From Mucilaginibacter sp. KACC 22063 (GTDB lineage Bacteria > Bacteroidota > Bacteroidia > Sphingobacteriales > Sphingobacteriaceae): DNA of 64,000 nucleotides. Both the position numbers and the translations under genes were made by a program. Within the stretch, counting starts at the first letter, position 1; every line of letters starts with the position of its first letter. A model generated the notes under the pieces. That model saw only the letters and a list, made by a program, of their open reading frames with translations, was not told the DNA's origin and did not search any database. The DNA lies in assembly GCF_028736115.1 (NCBI RefSeq), contig NZ_CP117877.1:1-64000 (forward strand). Reading direction: 5' to 3'. Shown in pieces: positions 36,031-45,447 of this stretch.

Positions 36031-39008
36031 TATTCTGTTCCCGGCCCGCCAGGGCCACCACCACCCGGTCCACCCGGAGGAGGGCCGCCCATGCCGCCAT
36101 CGCGTCTGCGGTAACCGCGGTCACCATCAGGGCCTTGCTGCATAGGTGCACGGCCGGCAAATTTCTGTAGCCTTAACGTAAAGGTAAGCAGGAAGTAACG
36201 GCCAAGCCTGTTCACATTGGTTTGGGTAATGGATGTGGCTGTAGCATTGTAGGTATAGCCGGTATTTTCATTAAATATATCGAATACTGAAGCGCGTATG
36301 GTACCTGCATAGTTTTTCAGGAAACGGCGCTCAACATAGGCATTCAGGATATTAGGGTTAGTAACCGGAACGGTATAGCCATAGTTGATATTATGTGTAT
36401 AATCATAACTTACTGTCCAGTTTTTCCAGAAATAGTTTTTACCATTAAGCCCTAATCCCAAAGTACGTACGTTTGATCCGGCCTGGGTTAAAGCATTGTT
36501 GACAGAATTGCTTGTTTTATTGATAGAATAGCTGGTCAAGGCTTGTACGTCAACAATATCGGTAATATCTAAACGGAAACGTAAGCGTGGCGTAAATGAA
36601 AGTGTCTTGGCAATATTTTTTTGTGTGGTAAGTGCTACAGTGTTAGAATCCACACTTCCTACATAACCAACATTATTGGTATAGCTTACGTTACCATCAA
36701 GAAAGATATTGTATTTACGGTTAGAAAATGGTTTTCCAAACGTTGCAAAACCCGAAGCCTGGTAATAGCCATTGGTATTTACATACTCTGTAAGTGTGGT
36801 ATTTTGCAGTTGGCTATAAACCGGATTGGCCGCTACGGCTGCGCTTTTAGGTATGCTGATAATATTGGTAGATATTTTATCATTGGTTTGCGTAAACTGC
36901 GCATTCAGGAATAAAACATCACCAGTGGCAAAGCTGAATTTATTATAGCGTAGCGAGAAGTTGTTGGCAAATTCTGGCTTAAGCAATGGATTACCCTGCA
37001 CAGGATATAACGCGTTTGAGTAATCTATAACTGGTTGTAACTGGCTAAAGCTTGGCTGGTTGTTGTTGCCATTATAATTAAAGCTTAACGAGTTACTGCG
37101 TGCAAAGTTGTATACAAAACGTGCGGTTGGCGCAAAGTTTACGGTGGTTACACGGGTATCAGTATTTGTCGTAACCGAGTGCCCATCTAATGTGGCAGGC
37201 TGTACACCCACACCCAAGGTATAATTATATTTTTTATCAACAACGCGCAGGTTTAAGCCAACCCGGTTGGTGGTAAAGGTAAAATTATAGTTGTTGCTTA
37301 AGCGCGAATAAAAGTCATACGTACCAGCGGTATTAAGCGTATCTGTTGCTTTATCGCTTGAGGTATAAGAGTGGTTATAAGCGTAATTAAGCTCCAGGAA
37401 GGTGATTTTTCCAAGCGGCTCAATGTATGACAGGTTTGCACCTACAGAATTGGTTTTACTGTCAATATTGATCATCTGGTTAACAGGGGCCAATGGTAAA
37501 CCCGCTGTGTAGTTATAAATAGGGTTTTGTGAACTGTTGCTTTGGCTGGTGCTTAAATTAACATTGATGCTCAGGTTACGGCCATGGCTGTTGAAACGGT
37601 GATTATACAATGCCGTTAAGCCAACAGTTGGGGATGATGAATTAGCATAAGTGCTGGAGTTATATGCCGAGTTGGTATAAAGATCTCCGGTGGTGCGTGA
37701 TGTAAGCTGATTTAAAACATCATCATTAGACAGGGTAAGTGTTTTGGCGTATGAAAATGTTGGTGTTACCTTTAAATAGTTGATGGTGTCGGGACGCCAT
37801 TCCATGTTCCATGTAAAGCGATGGTTGATATTATTATCACTTTCTATACTGTTTTGGTTAGTATTACTTGGAAAACGACCAGTGTTAGTTTGTTGAGAAA
37901 TACTGTTTGTATTAGTACTGTTATCGGCAAAGCTATAACTGCCATAAACAGAAAGGTGTTTGCCCCATTGGTCGCGGAAGTTTGCACCAATTGAATGTAC
38001 ATCTGTTATACCATTCTGATTGGTTGTGGTGCTACCCGAGCCTCTGGCTGCATTGCCACGGCCACCGCCACCACCGCCACCAAAGTTGCCGCCTGCACCG
38101 CTGCTGCCGAATGAGAAAGTGTTGATGTTGGTGTTGTTAAGTGTACCTAAAACCGAGATCTGCTGATCACCTTTAAACTTAAAGTAGTTTAATGAGCCGA
38201 AGTAGCGGTTCTGATTATCTGTTGATGCCACACCGGTGTTGCCGCTCCCCTCTTTAGGCAATAAATCATAACCATCACCACCGGTTGCCTGTAATGAATA
38301 GCCATAATTACGATCCTTACGGATATTCACATTTAATACCTTAGTCGGCTCACCAGTTTTAATGCCTGTAAGGTTAGCCTGGTCGCCATAATCATCAACC
38401 ACCTGTATGCTTTCCAATAGATCAGCAGGGATGTTTTTAGTTAATGAGGTAACGTCGCCCCCCATATAATCCTTACCATTGATACGCACTTTTGTCACCG
38501 ACTGCCCCTGTGCCGTTACTGCACCCGTAGAAGGATCTACATCAACACCCGGTGCTTTTTTCAAGGCATCTTCAAGTGTAGCATTAGGCCTTACATTAAG
38601 TGCGGCAACGTTATATTGTACGGTATCTTCTTTAACGGTTACGGCATTAACACCAACAATGGTTACGCCTGCCAGCATTTTAGATGATGATTGCAGGATG
38701 ATGTTTCCCAGATCAGCAGCCTTACTGTTAGCATCAATATTATAATGTTTAATAGATGTTGTATAGCCAATAGATTTGATAGTGAGCGTGAGTTTTGCTC
38801 CTTTTACATTGGCAAAAACAAACTTGCCGTTAACATCGGCAATGGTATTCAGGCTATCGCGCTGATCTGATGTTAGGGTAACTACGCTGCCCGGAACGGA
38901 TAGTTTGGTAGAGTCAATTACGGTACCTCTCACCTCGTGCGTGGCTTGCCCATGCGCATACAGAAGTGAAAAAAGAACGAAGAAAAGCAATAAAGGTATT
39001 CGTTTCAT
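36030..39008 (-). CDS. TonB-dependent-receptor-like outer-membrane beta-barrel protein
   Basis: 992 residues. Signal peptide MKRIPLLLFFVLFSLLYAHGQ; a carboxypeptidase-regulatory-like domain (about 25-110: VRGTVIDSTKLSVPGSVV); a plug-like region with VTKVRINGKDY and DYGDQANLTGI (about 140-235); then a long OMP_b-brl_3-type barrel. A Gly-rich loop (GGGGGGGRGN) lies near residue 312, and the extreme C-terminus is an unusual Gly/Pro/Arg-rich tail (about the last 35 residues). No TonB box can be defined with confidence. There is no SusD partner. The two-component genes upstream on the same strand may regulate it. Confidence 0.85.
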   Translation of the reverse strand: MKRIPLLLFFVLFSLLYAHGQATHEVRGTVIDSTKLSVPGSVVTLTSDQRDSLNTIADVNGKFVFANVKGAKLTLTIKSIGYTTSIKHYNIDANSKAADLGNIILQSSSKMLAGVTIVGVNAVTVKEDTVQYNVAALNVRPNATLEDALKKAPGVDVDPSTGAVTAQGQSVTKVRINGKDYMGGDVTSLTKNIPADLLESIQVVDDYGDQANLTGIKTGEPTKVLNVNIRKDRNYGYSLQATGGDGYDLLPKEGSGNTGVASTDNQNRYFGSLNYFKFKGDQQISVLGTLNNTNINTFSFGSSGAGGNFGGGGGGGRGNAARGSGSTTTNQNGITDVHSIGANFRDQWGKHLSVYGSYSFADNSTNTNSISQQTNTGRFPSNTNQNSIESDNNINHRFTWNMEWRPDTINYLKVTPTFSYAKTLTLSNDDVLNQLTSRTTGDLYTNSAYNSSTYANSSSPTVGLTALYNHRFNSHGRNLSINVNLSTSQSNSSQNPIYNYTAGLPLAPVNQMINIDSKTNSVGANLSYIEPLGKITFLELNYAYNHSYTSSDKATDTLNTAGTYDFYSRLSNNYNFTFTTNRVGLNLRVVDKKYNYTLGVGVQPATLDGHSVTTNTDTRVTTVNFAPTARFVYNFARSNSLSFNYNGNNNQPSFSQLQPVIDYSNALYPVQGNPLLKPEFANNFSLRYNKFSFATGDVLFLNAQFTQTNDKISTNIISIPKSAAVAANPVYSQLQNTTLTEYVNTNGYYQASGFATFGKPFSNRKYNIFLDGNVSYTNNVGYVGSVDSNTVALTTQKNIAKTLSFTPRLRFRLDITDIVDVQALTSYSINKTSNSVNNALTQAGSNVRTLGLGLNGKNYFWKNWTVSYDYTHNINYGYTVPVTNPNILNAYVERRFLKNYAGTIRASVFDIFNENTGYTYNATATSITQTNVNRLGRYFLLTFTLRLQKFAGRAPMQQGPDGDRGYRRRDGGMGGPPPGGPGGGGPGGPGTE

Positions 39009-39173
39009 AAAAGTTTGATCAAAGGATATTCGTTTTGGTTACTTAATACAATAGTTTGACCATAAAGGTTCAATAAGTTTATTGTAATTAATTGATTTAA
39101 ATAGGATTGTTACATATTGCATGTGTTTGTTACATATTATGTCATGCTTATTCGTATATGAGTTCCTTACATG

Positions 39174-39902
39174 TTAGTTATCAAGGTTTTGCTCGTTAAG
39201 GCCGATGTATGATAATATCTTTGCGCTGTAACTATCACTTACCGGGATTTCATTATCGCCGATCATTAACCTGGTCTTTTTAAAGGAGCGCACCTTGTCA
39301 AGCGCCACTATAAATGATTTATGTACCCGGGCAAAATCCTTTTCTGGCAAACGCTCTTCCATGTAGCGCATAGTAAGCCTTGTAATAACAGGCTTAACCG
39401 AAGTAGTTAAATGGATTTTGATGTAGTCTTTTAAGCCCTCAATAAAACTGATCTCGGGTATATTGATGCGCACAACAGAATAATCGGCGTTTACAAAAAG
39501 GTAGTCCGGGTTGTCTTCTTTAACTGGCTGATCTTTTTGCTGCCTCAGTGTAAACAACTCATGTGCCTTATTAACAGCTTTCAAAAAACGGTCGAAAGCG
39601 ACGGGTTTAAGCAGGTAATCCACCACGCTAAGGTTAAAGCCATCCATCGCATAGTTTTCATAAGCGGTAACCATAATCACCATCGGCGGGTTGGTTAGCG
39701 TGTTTAAAAACTGTATTCCGGAAATGCCCGGCATTTGAATGTCCAGAAAAATGAGATCTACAGGTTGATTACGCAAAAACTCCATGGCCTCTATAGCGTT
39801 TTTACATTTGCCTTTAAGCTCTAAAAACGGCACCTGCAGCACATTGTCTTCCATTAATTCCAGTGCAAGCTTTTCATCATCAACCAAAAGGCATCTCATC
39901 AT
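39174..39902 (-). CDS. LytTR-family response regulator
   Basis: 242 residues: receiver (1-120) with Asp54 in LIFLDIQMPGISG and LKPVAFDRFL, then a LytTR DNA-binding domain (about 140-240) containing ISFIEGLKDYIKIH and the FARVHKSFIVALDKV motif. It should bind direct repeats upstream of its targets. It overlaps the kinase gene by 4 bp and precedes the receptor gene by 165 bp, so the three are likely one regulatory unit. Confidence 0.94.
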   Translation of the reverse strand: MMRCLLVDDEKLALELMEDNVLQVPFLELKGKCKNAIEAMEFLRNQPVDLIFLDIQMPGISGIQFLNTLTNPPMVIMVTAYENYAMDGFNLSVVDYLLKPVAFDRFLKAVNKAHELFTLRQQKDQPVKEDNPDYLFVNADYSVVRINIPEISFIEGLKDYIKIHLTTSVKPVITRLTMRYMEERLPEKDFARVHKSFIVALDKVRSFKKTRLMIGDNEIPVSDSYSAKILSYIGLNEQNLDN

Positions 39903-40993
39903 TGTAGTTTTATTTTAAGGTTGACAATAAACATCTTATCATTCCGGCTGATATCTAATGAATAAGCGTCGTGGTATAATAACTCCAGCCTGCGCTGAAC
40001 GTTAGTAAGGCCAATGCCCGAATTTTTATCTTTTGAATCCAGTTGGGGGGCAATGGAATTCATTACTGCGAAATGCGCCCATCCTGTTTCTTTGTTAACA
40101 TTAAGCTGGATGTTAATCAGCGGGTCGGTTACCATCCCCACCCCATGCTTAAAAGCGTTTTCAACAAAAGGTGTTAACAGCATCGGCTCAATCTTAAAAT
40201 GGTCAATATTTTCGGGCGGATTGAAAATGATCGTTACATCATCGCCAAAGCGAAGTGTTTGCAGGTAAATATAACTTTTAAGGTATTCTATCTCGCGCGC
40301 CAGCGATACTTTCTCATCATCGTTCTCATACAGCATGTAGCGCATCAGTTTGGATAGTTCGATAAGTGATGGCTCAAGTATGTCCGACTTTTTGCGTGCC
40401 AGCGACACCATGTTATTAAGAATGTTAAACAGAAAGTGCGGGCTTACCTGCGAGCGTAAAAAGCTGAGCTCTGTTTTTAGGTTCTCGTTTTCTTTCTCTT
40501 TCCTGATTTTTTCCTGACGTGCATTGTCTGTAATAATGCGATAACTGGTGCTAACGCCTATAATAAATACATAAGTGATAATATTAGTGAAATACCAGCC
40601 AAAACCTTTATCAAACGGGCCACGGTCCATACGCGGGTGCATCCCGTCGGGGCGGCCATCAAACCTGCCCGGGCCATGCGGTGGGCCAAATGGAAACAGT
40701 GCATGTTCAATGATGCCATTTATGCTTAATGCAGCACCAACCGTAATAATTACCGTTAAAATATATAGCCATGTTTTTTGAGTATATAACTTGGGGTAAA
40801 GCAGGTAGGCATTAAAGTAAAAGATAAGGGCAAGTAAGGTGTTATTGATAATAAGCTTATACTGCCAGTGGCTTATGCCATGATTAGTATTAGGATTTCT
40901 GAAAAGATAGGGCGAACTGATAACAAGCGCCCAAAGCACAACATGCAAAAGCGGTTGTAAATACTTGCCGGTTATAAATCTTTTAGCAGCCAT
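39899..40993 (-). CDS. LytS-type sensor histidine kinase
   Basis: 364 residues with four hydrophobic segments (about 14-30, 47-66, 76-96, 136-155). The HisKA-like SQVSPHFLFNILNN motif near residue 183 is the PF06580 family hallmark; HATPase motifs LTPFVENAFKHG and GIGLTNVQRRLE follow. Between segments 3 and 4 lies an unusual extracytoplasmic loop (about 104-130) full of Gly, Pro, His, Arg and Asp, for instance GPPHGPGRFDGRPDGMHPR. Such a loop could bind metal or interact with the equally Gly/Pro/Arg-rich tail of the neighbouring receptor; this is inference. Confidence 0.92.
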   Translation of the reverse strand: MAAKRFITGKYLQPLLHVVLWALVISSPYLFRNPNTNHGISHWQYKLIINNTLLALIFYFNAYLLYPKLYTQKTWLYILTVIITVGAALSINGIIEHALFPFGPPHGPGRFDGRPDGMHPRMDRGPFDKGFGWYFTNIITYVFIIGVSTSYRIITDNARQEKIRKEKENENLKTELSFLRSQVSPHFLFNILNNMVSLARKKSDILEPSLIELSKLMRYMLYENDDEKVSLAREIEYLKSYIYLQTLRFGDDVTIIFNPPENIDHFKIEPMLLTPFVENAFKHGVGMVTDPLINIQLNVNKETGWAHFAVMNSIAPQLDSKDKNSGIGLTNVQRRLELLYHDAYSLDISRNDKMFIVNLKIKLQ

Positions 40994-41008
40994 TTAATAA
41001 TTGTTAAT

Positions 41009-41016
41009 CAAATATA
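41009..41016 (-). promoter_or_regulatory. Putative -7 box for the kinase/regulator operon
   Basis: TATATTTG on the minus strand matches TAnnTTTG, 15 bp upstream of the kinase ATG. Confidence 0.4.
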
Positions 41017-41268
41017 AATTGAGGATTAATACAAAAAGCTGAAATGAGACCAACTCAATATTTTTTGCGACGAAAAGCGGCCCCCGGCATTTTTTGAAAA
41101 AAATGCTGAACCCGTAATACTATGTTAACATAGTTGCCCGTTTTATTTAAAACTATAAACAGCAACAATGCCACAACTTTACTTATTAACAAATCTTCAG
41201 GGGATTATTAAAAATAAATAAAACCTGTTGATTTACAAGTTGTTAAAGTAATGATAAAGCATTGAGTT

Positions 41269-41541
41269 ATGAGCAAATTACGCGCTTCTCTGCACGCCCG
41301 GGTACACAGCTGGATAGATTCAGTTGGGTTTAGGTTAAATGCCTCTGAAACCGACAACAAAAGTAATGTGACCACGCGCCACTATTTTTTTGAGACATTT
41401 AATTTTATTGAAAGGCTTGATAGCAATGCCCCCGAAAAAGCCAAATTTTTATGCTTTGATCCCTATGGTGAAAAAATGAAGGTGAACTCTTTGCTTGATC
41501 TTCAGAGTGCCTTTTTCGAAAACATCAGCCAGCTTAAATAG
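41269..41541 (+). CDS. Small protein of unknown function
   Basis: 90 residues, MSKLRASLHARVHSWIDSVG..., with no signal peptide or TM segment and no recognised domain. It has a basic N-terminus and a more acidic, aromatic C-terminal half (FLCFDPYGEKMKVNSLLDL). It is supported by a clean ATG, coding-like composition and its isolated position between two minus-strand genes; a spurious call is possible. Confidence 0.6.
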   Translation: MSKLRASLHARVHSWIDSVGFRLNASETDNKSNVTTRHYFFETFNFIERLDSNAPEKAKFLCFDPYGEKMKVNSLLDLQSAFFENISQLK

Positions 41542-41548
41542 AAACCGT

Positions 41549-42790
41549 TTAGATTCTTCTTTTAAGGGTTAAGATAAACCGGTAACGTTTTTTGCCACGT
41601 AGCACGTCAATCAGTAAACTTCTGTCGGGGCTTGAGCGGAATATGTTGTCTATATCCTGTATGGATATATCCGAAACATACTTAAAATTGATGGCTATGA
41701 TCCTGTCACCGGGTTCTATCCCGGCGATGTCGGCTGCCGAGCCTGGTTCAATGCGGTTTACTATAATGGCATTTAGTTCCTGGCCTTCAGCGAAGTATTC
41801 CATGCCGCTCATGTCGTGCTCAAACGGCTTTTTAAAATCGAGGGCTGGTTTTAAATACAGCGCTTCCTGTTGATAGTCCATAATCAGAGTAAAGCGTTTC
41901 AGGATGTTAAGGCCAAGGTTGCCGTCACGCGATACGCTCATCATCTGCTGCCTTACCGAATCATCGAGCGGGAAGGAGGTGATCACCTCCTTAAAACGGT
42001 ATTTGCCGATATCCAACTCCTTTATCCTGCTTAAATAACCAACTACGGGCCCATTTAAGCCAATGCCTAAATTGCCTATGATGTGTTTGGCTGGGAGTAG
42101 GTCTTTTTCAATCAGGTTTTCAAGCATTAAAGGATGGCCTGCCCCAAAATCAATCACTAACTTAGTGTCCATTTCATGCTGGTCATCAACCCTGACACGC
42201 GCATGCATGTAGGGTTTATTTTGCTCTATCGTGATCGGAATTTTATAACCCTTTCTTAAACCTTTAAAGCTGCCTGTGCGGCCAACGGTTAATGTGCTGT
42301 CCACAAAATTGAATTTAACAGCCAAGCTGCTAAAAAAATCATAGCCTATTAATCCATGTATAGGCATCCCTACATACCCTGATAAATTGAACATGTCTTT
42401 CTTAAGTGCGGCGGCAGTAAGACCCTTACCCTCTACCCCGTTTATATCGAAATGAATACTGGCTAATATCTGCGCTTCTATGGATTCGCCTTCGCCAAGG
42501 CCTGTAAGTTTAATGGTTCGCCGACTCTTAATACCTACCGAATCTGCAAGTGCAGGATCTGTGATAATGATAATGCCGACACCACTGTCCAGTATAAAAT
42601 TATAAGGCCCCTTGCCGTCAATGGTAGTTCGTACAATAATCATGTTGCGTACCATGTGAAACGGGATGTTGATTTTTTTGCGGTTAGGCGGCATCTCAAG
42701 ATACTGCGCTTTTACTGTTGTTAATCCCTGTATAGAAAAAACAAATAAAAGAACAGCCAGCTTTACAATATGAAAGGGCTTCGCAAACAA
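41549..42790 (-). CDS. Retropepsin-like aspartyl protease with PDZ domain
   Basis: 413 residues. The hydrophobic stretch LAVLLFVFSIQGLTTVKAQ is a signal peptide, which supports the TTG start at 42790 because the next Met would remove it. There are two aspartyl protease motifs, ILDSGVGIIII near residue 68 and VIDFGAGHPLML near 200. A C-terminal PDZ domain (about 325-405) has GIEPGDRIIAINF. The fold is that of Bacteroidota aspartyl protease family proteins, probably periplasmic. Substrate unknown. Confidence 0.87.
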   Translation of the reverse strand: MFAKPFHIVKLAVLLFVFSIQGLTTVKAQYLEMPPNRKKINIPFHMVRNMIIVRTTIDGKGPYNFILDSGVGIIIITDPALADSVGIKSRRTIKLTGLGEGESIEAQILASIHFDINGVEGKGLTAAALKKDMFNLSGYVGMPIHGLIGYDFFSSLAVKFNFVDSTLTVGRTGSFKGLRKGYKIPITIEQNKPYMHARVRVDDQHEMDTKLVIDFGAGHPLMLENLIEKDLLPAKHIIGNLGIGLNGPVVGYLSRIKELDIGKYRFKEVITSFPLDDSVRQQMMSVSRDGNLGLNILKRFTLIMDYQQEALYLKPALDFKKPFEHDMSGMEYFAEGQELNAIIVNRIEPGSAADIAGIEPGDRIIAINFKYVSDISIQDIDNIFRSSPDRSLLIDVLRGKKRYRFILTLKRRI

Positions 42791-42849
42791 ATTATGGTTA
42801 TAATTGGAAGTTAAATTTAACTAAACATATCTATCAATCAAACTATTAC

Positions 42850-44175
42850 ATGTTGCGTAAAGTAATACAGGTTTTAATTATCGTGTTGGCATTTGGCGCT
42901 GTAAAAAGCGTGGCTTATGGTGATGGAATTAAGAAAAGGAAAATAAAGAAGCTGTTTAAGGAGTCGGCTATTATGCAATCGCATTTCACCGGGTTTGCGC
43001 TTTACGATATGGACAAGCAGGATACGGTGTTGCTGCTTAACGCCGATAAATACTTTACGCCAGCATCAAACACAAAGCTTTTTACCTTTTACACCAGCCT
43101 CAAAATACTGGGCGATTCTATACCGGCATTGAAGTATCAAATTCATGGCGATTCATTATTGTTCTGGGGAACTGGAGATCCGTCTTTTCTGCACCCTGAC
43201 CTGATAGGCAACAATGGCTTTAATTTTTTAAAGCAATCGGATAAAAAGCTTTTCTACTGCAGCGGGACTTATCAGAACAAACCGTTTGGCAGCGGCTGGG
43301 CCTGGGATGATTATAATGATTACTACCAGGCTGAGATCAATGATTTTCCTTTATATGGTAACCTGATTGAAGTTTATGCTGATGCTAACAACCACTTAGC
43401 TACAAAGCCTGCATATTTTAAACAATGTATAAACACAGATAGTGCTTATACGCCTGACAAGTTCAGCATTCAGCGGAGTTATATCAGTAATCGGTTAACT
43501 GCACCGGCAATGGCTGTAACTGCAGGCTTTAAACAATACGTGCCCTGGCAAATCAGTGATACGCTTACGGTAAAATTGCTTAGCGACACCCTGAAAAAGC
43601 AAGTAGTATTATTGCATAAGCATATCCCTGCCAATTCGCAGCTGATCTACAATGCTAATGCAGACACCGTTTACCGCCATATGCTGCAACCCAGCGATAA
43701 TTTCATAGCAGAGCAATTACTTTTAGCCTGCTCGTCGGTAAAGTTTGGCTATCTTAATTCAGACTCTGTGCGAAAATACGCTGTGGACAGTTTGCTGAAT
43801 GACCTCCCCGATAAACCGCAATGGGCAGACGGATCAGGCCTTAGCCGCTTAAATCTTTTTACACCGAGGGATATGATCACTTTGCTGAACAAAATATCAG
43901 CGGAATTTAAAGATGAGCAGTTTTTGCATAGCCTGCTGCCCGAAGGGGGCGTAAGCGGTACGATAAAGCATGCCTATGCTACTGATAACGGCCAGCCGTT
44001 TGTATGGGCTAAAACCGGATCGTTATCAAACAATTATAACCAAAGCGGGTATATGGTTACTAAACAGGGGCGCAGATTGTGCTTCAGTTTTATGAATAAT
44101 AACTTTACCGAACCAACGTCTGTAATAAGGAATGAGATGGTGAGGATAATTACCTACATCCATGATAATTTTTAA
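42850..44175 (+). CDS. dacB: D-alanyl-D-alanine carboxypeptidase/endopeptidase (PBP4, S13 family)
   Basis: 441 residues with a signal peptide (VLIIVLAFGAVKSVAYG). The three penicillin-binding motifs are present in order: SxxK in PASNTKLFTF near residue 76, SxN-like DGSGLSRLN near 330, and KTG in AKTGSLSNN near 388. The first motif is close to the N-terminus, as expected for class C low-molecular-mass PBPs, although the insert domain is shorter than in E. coli PBP4. It should trim peptidoglycan cross-links. A lipoprotein gene follows 4 bp later. Confidence 0.9.
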   Translation: MLRKVIQVLIIVLAFGAVKSVAYGDGIKKRKIKKLFKESAIMQSHFTGFALYDMDKQDTVLLLNADKYFTPASNTKLFTFYTSLKILGDSIPALKYQIHGDSLLFWGTGDPSFLHPDLIGNNGFNFLKQSDKKLFYCSGTYQNKPFGSGWAWDDYNDYYQAEINDFPLYGNLIEVYADANNHLATKPAYFKQCINTDSAYTPDKFSIQRSYISNRLTAPAMAVTAGFKQYVPWQISDTLTVKLLSDTLKKQVVLLHKHIPANSQLIYNANADTVYRHMLQPSDNFIAEQLLLACSSVKFGYLNSDSVRKYAVDSLLNDLPDKPQWADGSGLSRLNLFTPRDMITLLNKISAEFKDEQFLHSLLPEGGVSGTIKHAYATDNGQPFVWAKTGSLSNNYNQSGYMVTKQGRRLCFSFMNNNFTEPTSVIRNEMVRIITYIHDNF

Positions 44176-44179
44176 ACCT

Positions 44180-44596
44180 ATGAAAATACTTGCCTTTGCC
44201 TGCGGGCTATTCATGCTTTCGGCCTGCGCATCGCAACAGGAAACCAAAACCAAATGCGGTAGCGTAGTTTGTACCGAAGAATTTATTATGATACCGGTTA
44301 AAGTAATTGCTACAAAAAGCAGCGAGATTAACTTTAAAACTTACAAGGTAATTAACCTGAACACAGGTAAAGAAGTGAAAAGTAATGGATGGCCGGGAAA
44401 AGATAATCCGGGAACTGTTGTAGTAGCCGATGATGGGCACCGGCACGACTTTACAGAGCAGGGCACCGCATTGCAGTTACAGATTACAAGGAATGATGGA
44501 CGTGTAGTTAAGCAGGACTATAAGATTGGGGGCGGCCGTTGTGCATGCCATGTAAGTAAGATAAGCGGACCAGACCAGGTTGATATTGATCAGTAA
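44180..44596 (+). CDS. Small lipoprotein of unknown function
   Basis: 138 residues from the ATG at 44180, 4 bp after the PBP4 gene. MKILAFACGLFMLSACASQ is a clear lipoprotein signal. The mature part shows a cysteine-containing KCGSVVCTEEF near the start and RCACHVSKISGPDQVDID at the end, possibly disulfide-bonded. No domain recognised. Co-transcription with the PBP suggests an envelope role. Confidence 0.78.
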   Translation: MKILAFACGLFMLSACASQQETKTKCGSVVCTEEFIMIPVKVIATKSSEINFKTYKVINLNTGKEVKSNGWPGKDNPGTVVVADDGHRHDFTEQGTALQLQITRNDGRVVKQDYKIGGGRCACHVSKISGPDQVDIDQ

Positions 44597-44644
44597 ATAA
44601 TGATTTGCTAATTTAAGATAGTAAAACGAACCCCTTAGAAACAG

Positions 44645-44674
44645 TAAAGCCCCTGATGGGCAGGGGACTTTTAC
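44645..44674. terminator. Terminator after the PBP4-lipoprotein pair
   Basis: CCCCTG, loop ATGGG, CAGGGG, extended outward by GTAAAG / CTTTTAC pairing, with a TTTT tract. The symmetrical flanks allow it to stop transcription from both sides. Confidence 0.75.
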
Positions 44675-44706
44675 TAACCAATTATAAACCTAAATTATGA
44701 GAAGAG

Positions 44707-44818
44707 CTGTTGGGGAAGGACTCGAACCTTCACAGAGTGGTTAGCCCGCATCGGGTTTCCCATATTCTCCGCCACCGGGACAAGGAGGTGTGTCTGCCAA
44801 AAATTTCACCACCCAACA
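44707..44818 (-). tRNA. Class II tRNA-like gene with very long variable arm
   Basis: On the minus strand an intact 7-bp acceptor stem is seen (TGTTGGG with CCCAACA) plus a perfect T arm (GAAGG, loop TTCGAGT, CCTTC). The D arm TGGTGAAATTTTTGGCAGACAC closely resembles tRNA-Leu. The anticodon arm is CCTCC / GGTGG with one U-U mismatch around a TTGTCCC loop, giving GUC (Asp) if read canonically. About 40 nt separate this arm from the T arm; they can fold as one long interrupted hairpin (CGGAG/CUCUG, UGG/CCA, CCCG/CGGG). CCA is not encoded. The isotype is uncertain and it may be a pseudo-tRNA. Confidence 0.65.
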
Positions 44819-44969
44819 ATGTTTTTCTTATAAAGAACAACCGATATTTCCGGTTTGCTTAATACAAATTTAATAGCCCAATCAATTTCTTGCAAATATT
44901 TCAATAAAATAATTTTATTTTTATTCAAATTTTAATTAGACTTGTGATTAAATAATGAATTGAAAATTT

Positions 44970-45446
44970 ATGCCCCACAAAAAAGCACAAAATTTAGAAA
45001 TTGATAATCTCGATATTCAGATTTTATCAATATTGATGAACAATGCCACTACGCCTTATACAGAAATTGCCAAAGAGTTGATTGTTTCTGGCGGAACCAT
45101 CCACGTTAGAATGAAAAAACTGGAGGAAATGGGCGTGATTAAAGGAGCAAGCCTTGAGGTAGACCCCCAAAAGCTTGGATTTGATATTACTGCCTTTTTG
45201 GGTATATATCTTGAAAAGGGATCGCAGTATAATGAGGCAGTAAAGCGCTTAAAGGAAATTAAAGAAATAGTAGAGCTGTACTACACTACCGGTAGCTGGA
45301 GTATCTTTGCAAAAATTGTATGCCATGATACCAGCCACCTGCGCGAAGTGTTAAACGAGCAGATACAAAGTGTACCAGGCATACAACGTACCGAAACCTT
45401 CATTTCATTAGAAGAAAGCATTAAAAGGCAAATCAGCCTCGACTGA
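44970..45446 (+). CDS. Lrp/AsnC-family transcriptional regulator
   Basis: 158 residues. The N-terminal winged helix-turn-helix (about 10-65) reads LDIQILSILMNNATTPYTEIAK and VRMKKLEEMGVIKGA. The C-terminal RAM/ligand-binding domain (about 75-155) has ITAFLGIYLEKGS and VELYYTTGSWSIFAKIVC. These regulators form octamers and usually sense amino acids. Its target is not evident; the tRNA-like gene lies divergently 150 bp upstream. Ends 2 bp before tex on the other strand. Confidence 0.93.
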   Translation: MPHKKAQNLEIDNLDIQILSILMNNATTPYTEIAKELIVSGGTIHVRMKKLEEMGVIKGASLEVDPQKLGFDITAFLGIYLEKGSQYNEAVKRLKEIKEIVELYYTTGSWSIFAKIVCHDTSHLREVLNEQIQSVPGIQRTETFISLEESIKRQISLD

Positions 45447-45447
45447 T

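Noticed and set aside
44707..44818. tmRNA fragment or plain tRNA-Leu
   Set aside because: The length (112 nt) and full acceptor, D, anticodon and T arms exclude a tmRNA fragment, and the anticodon loop and 40-nt variable region do not fit a normal tRNA-Leu.
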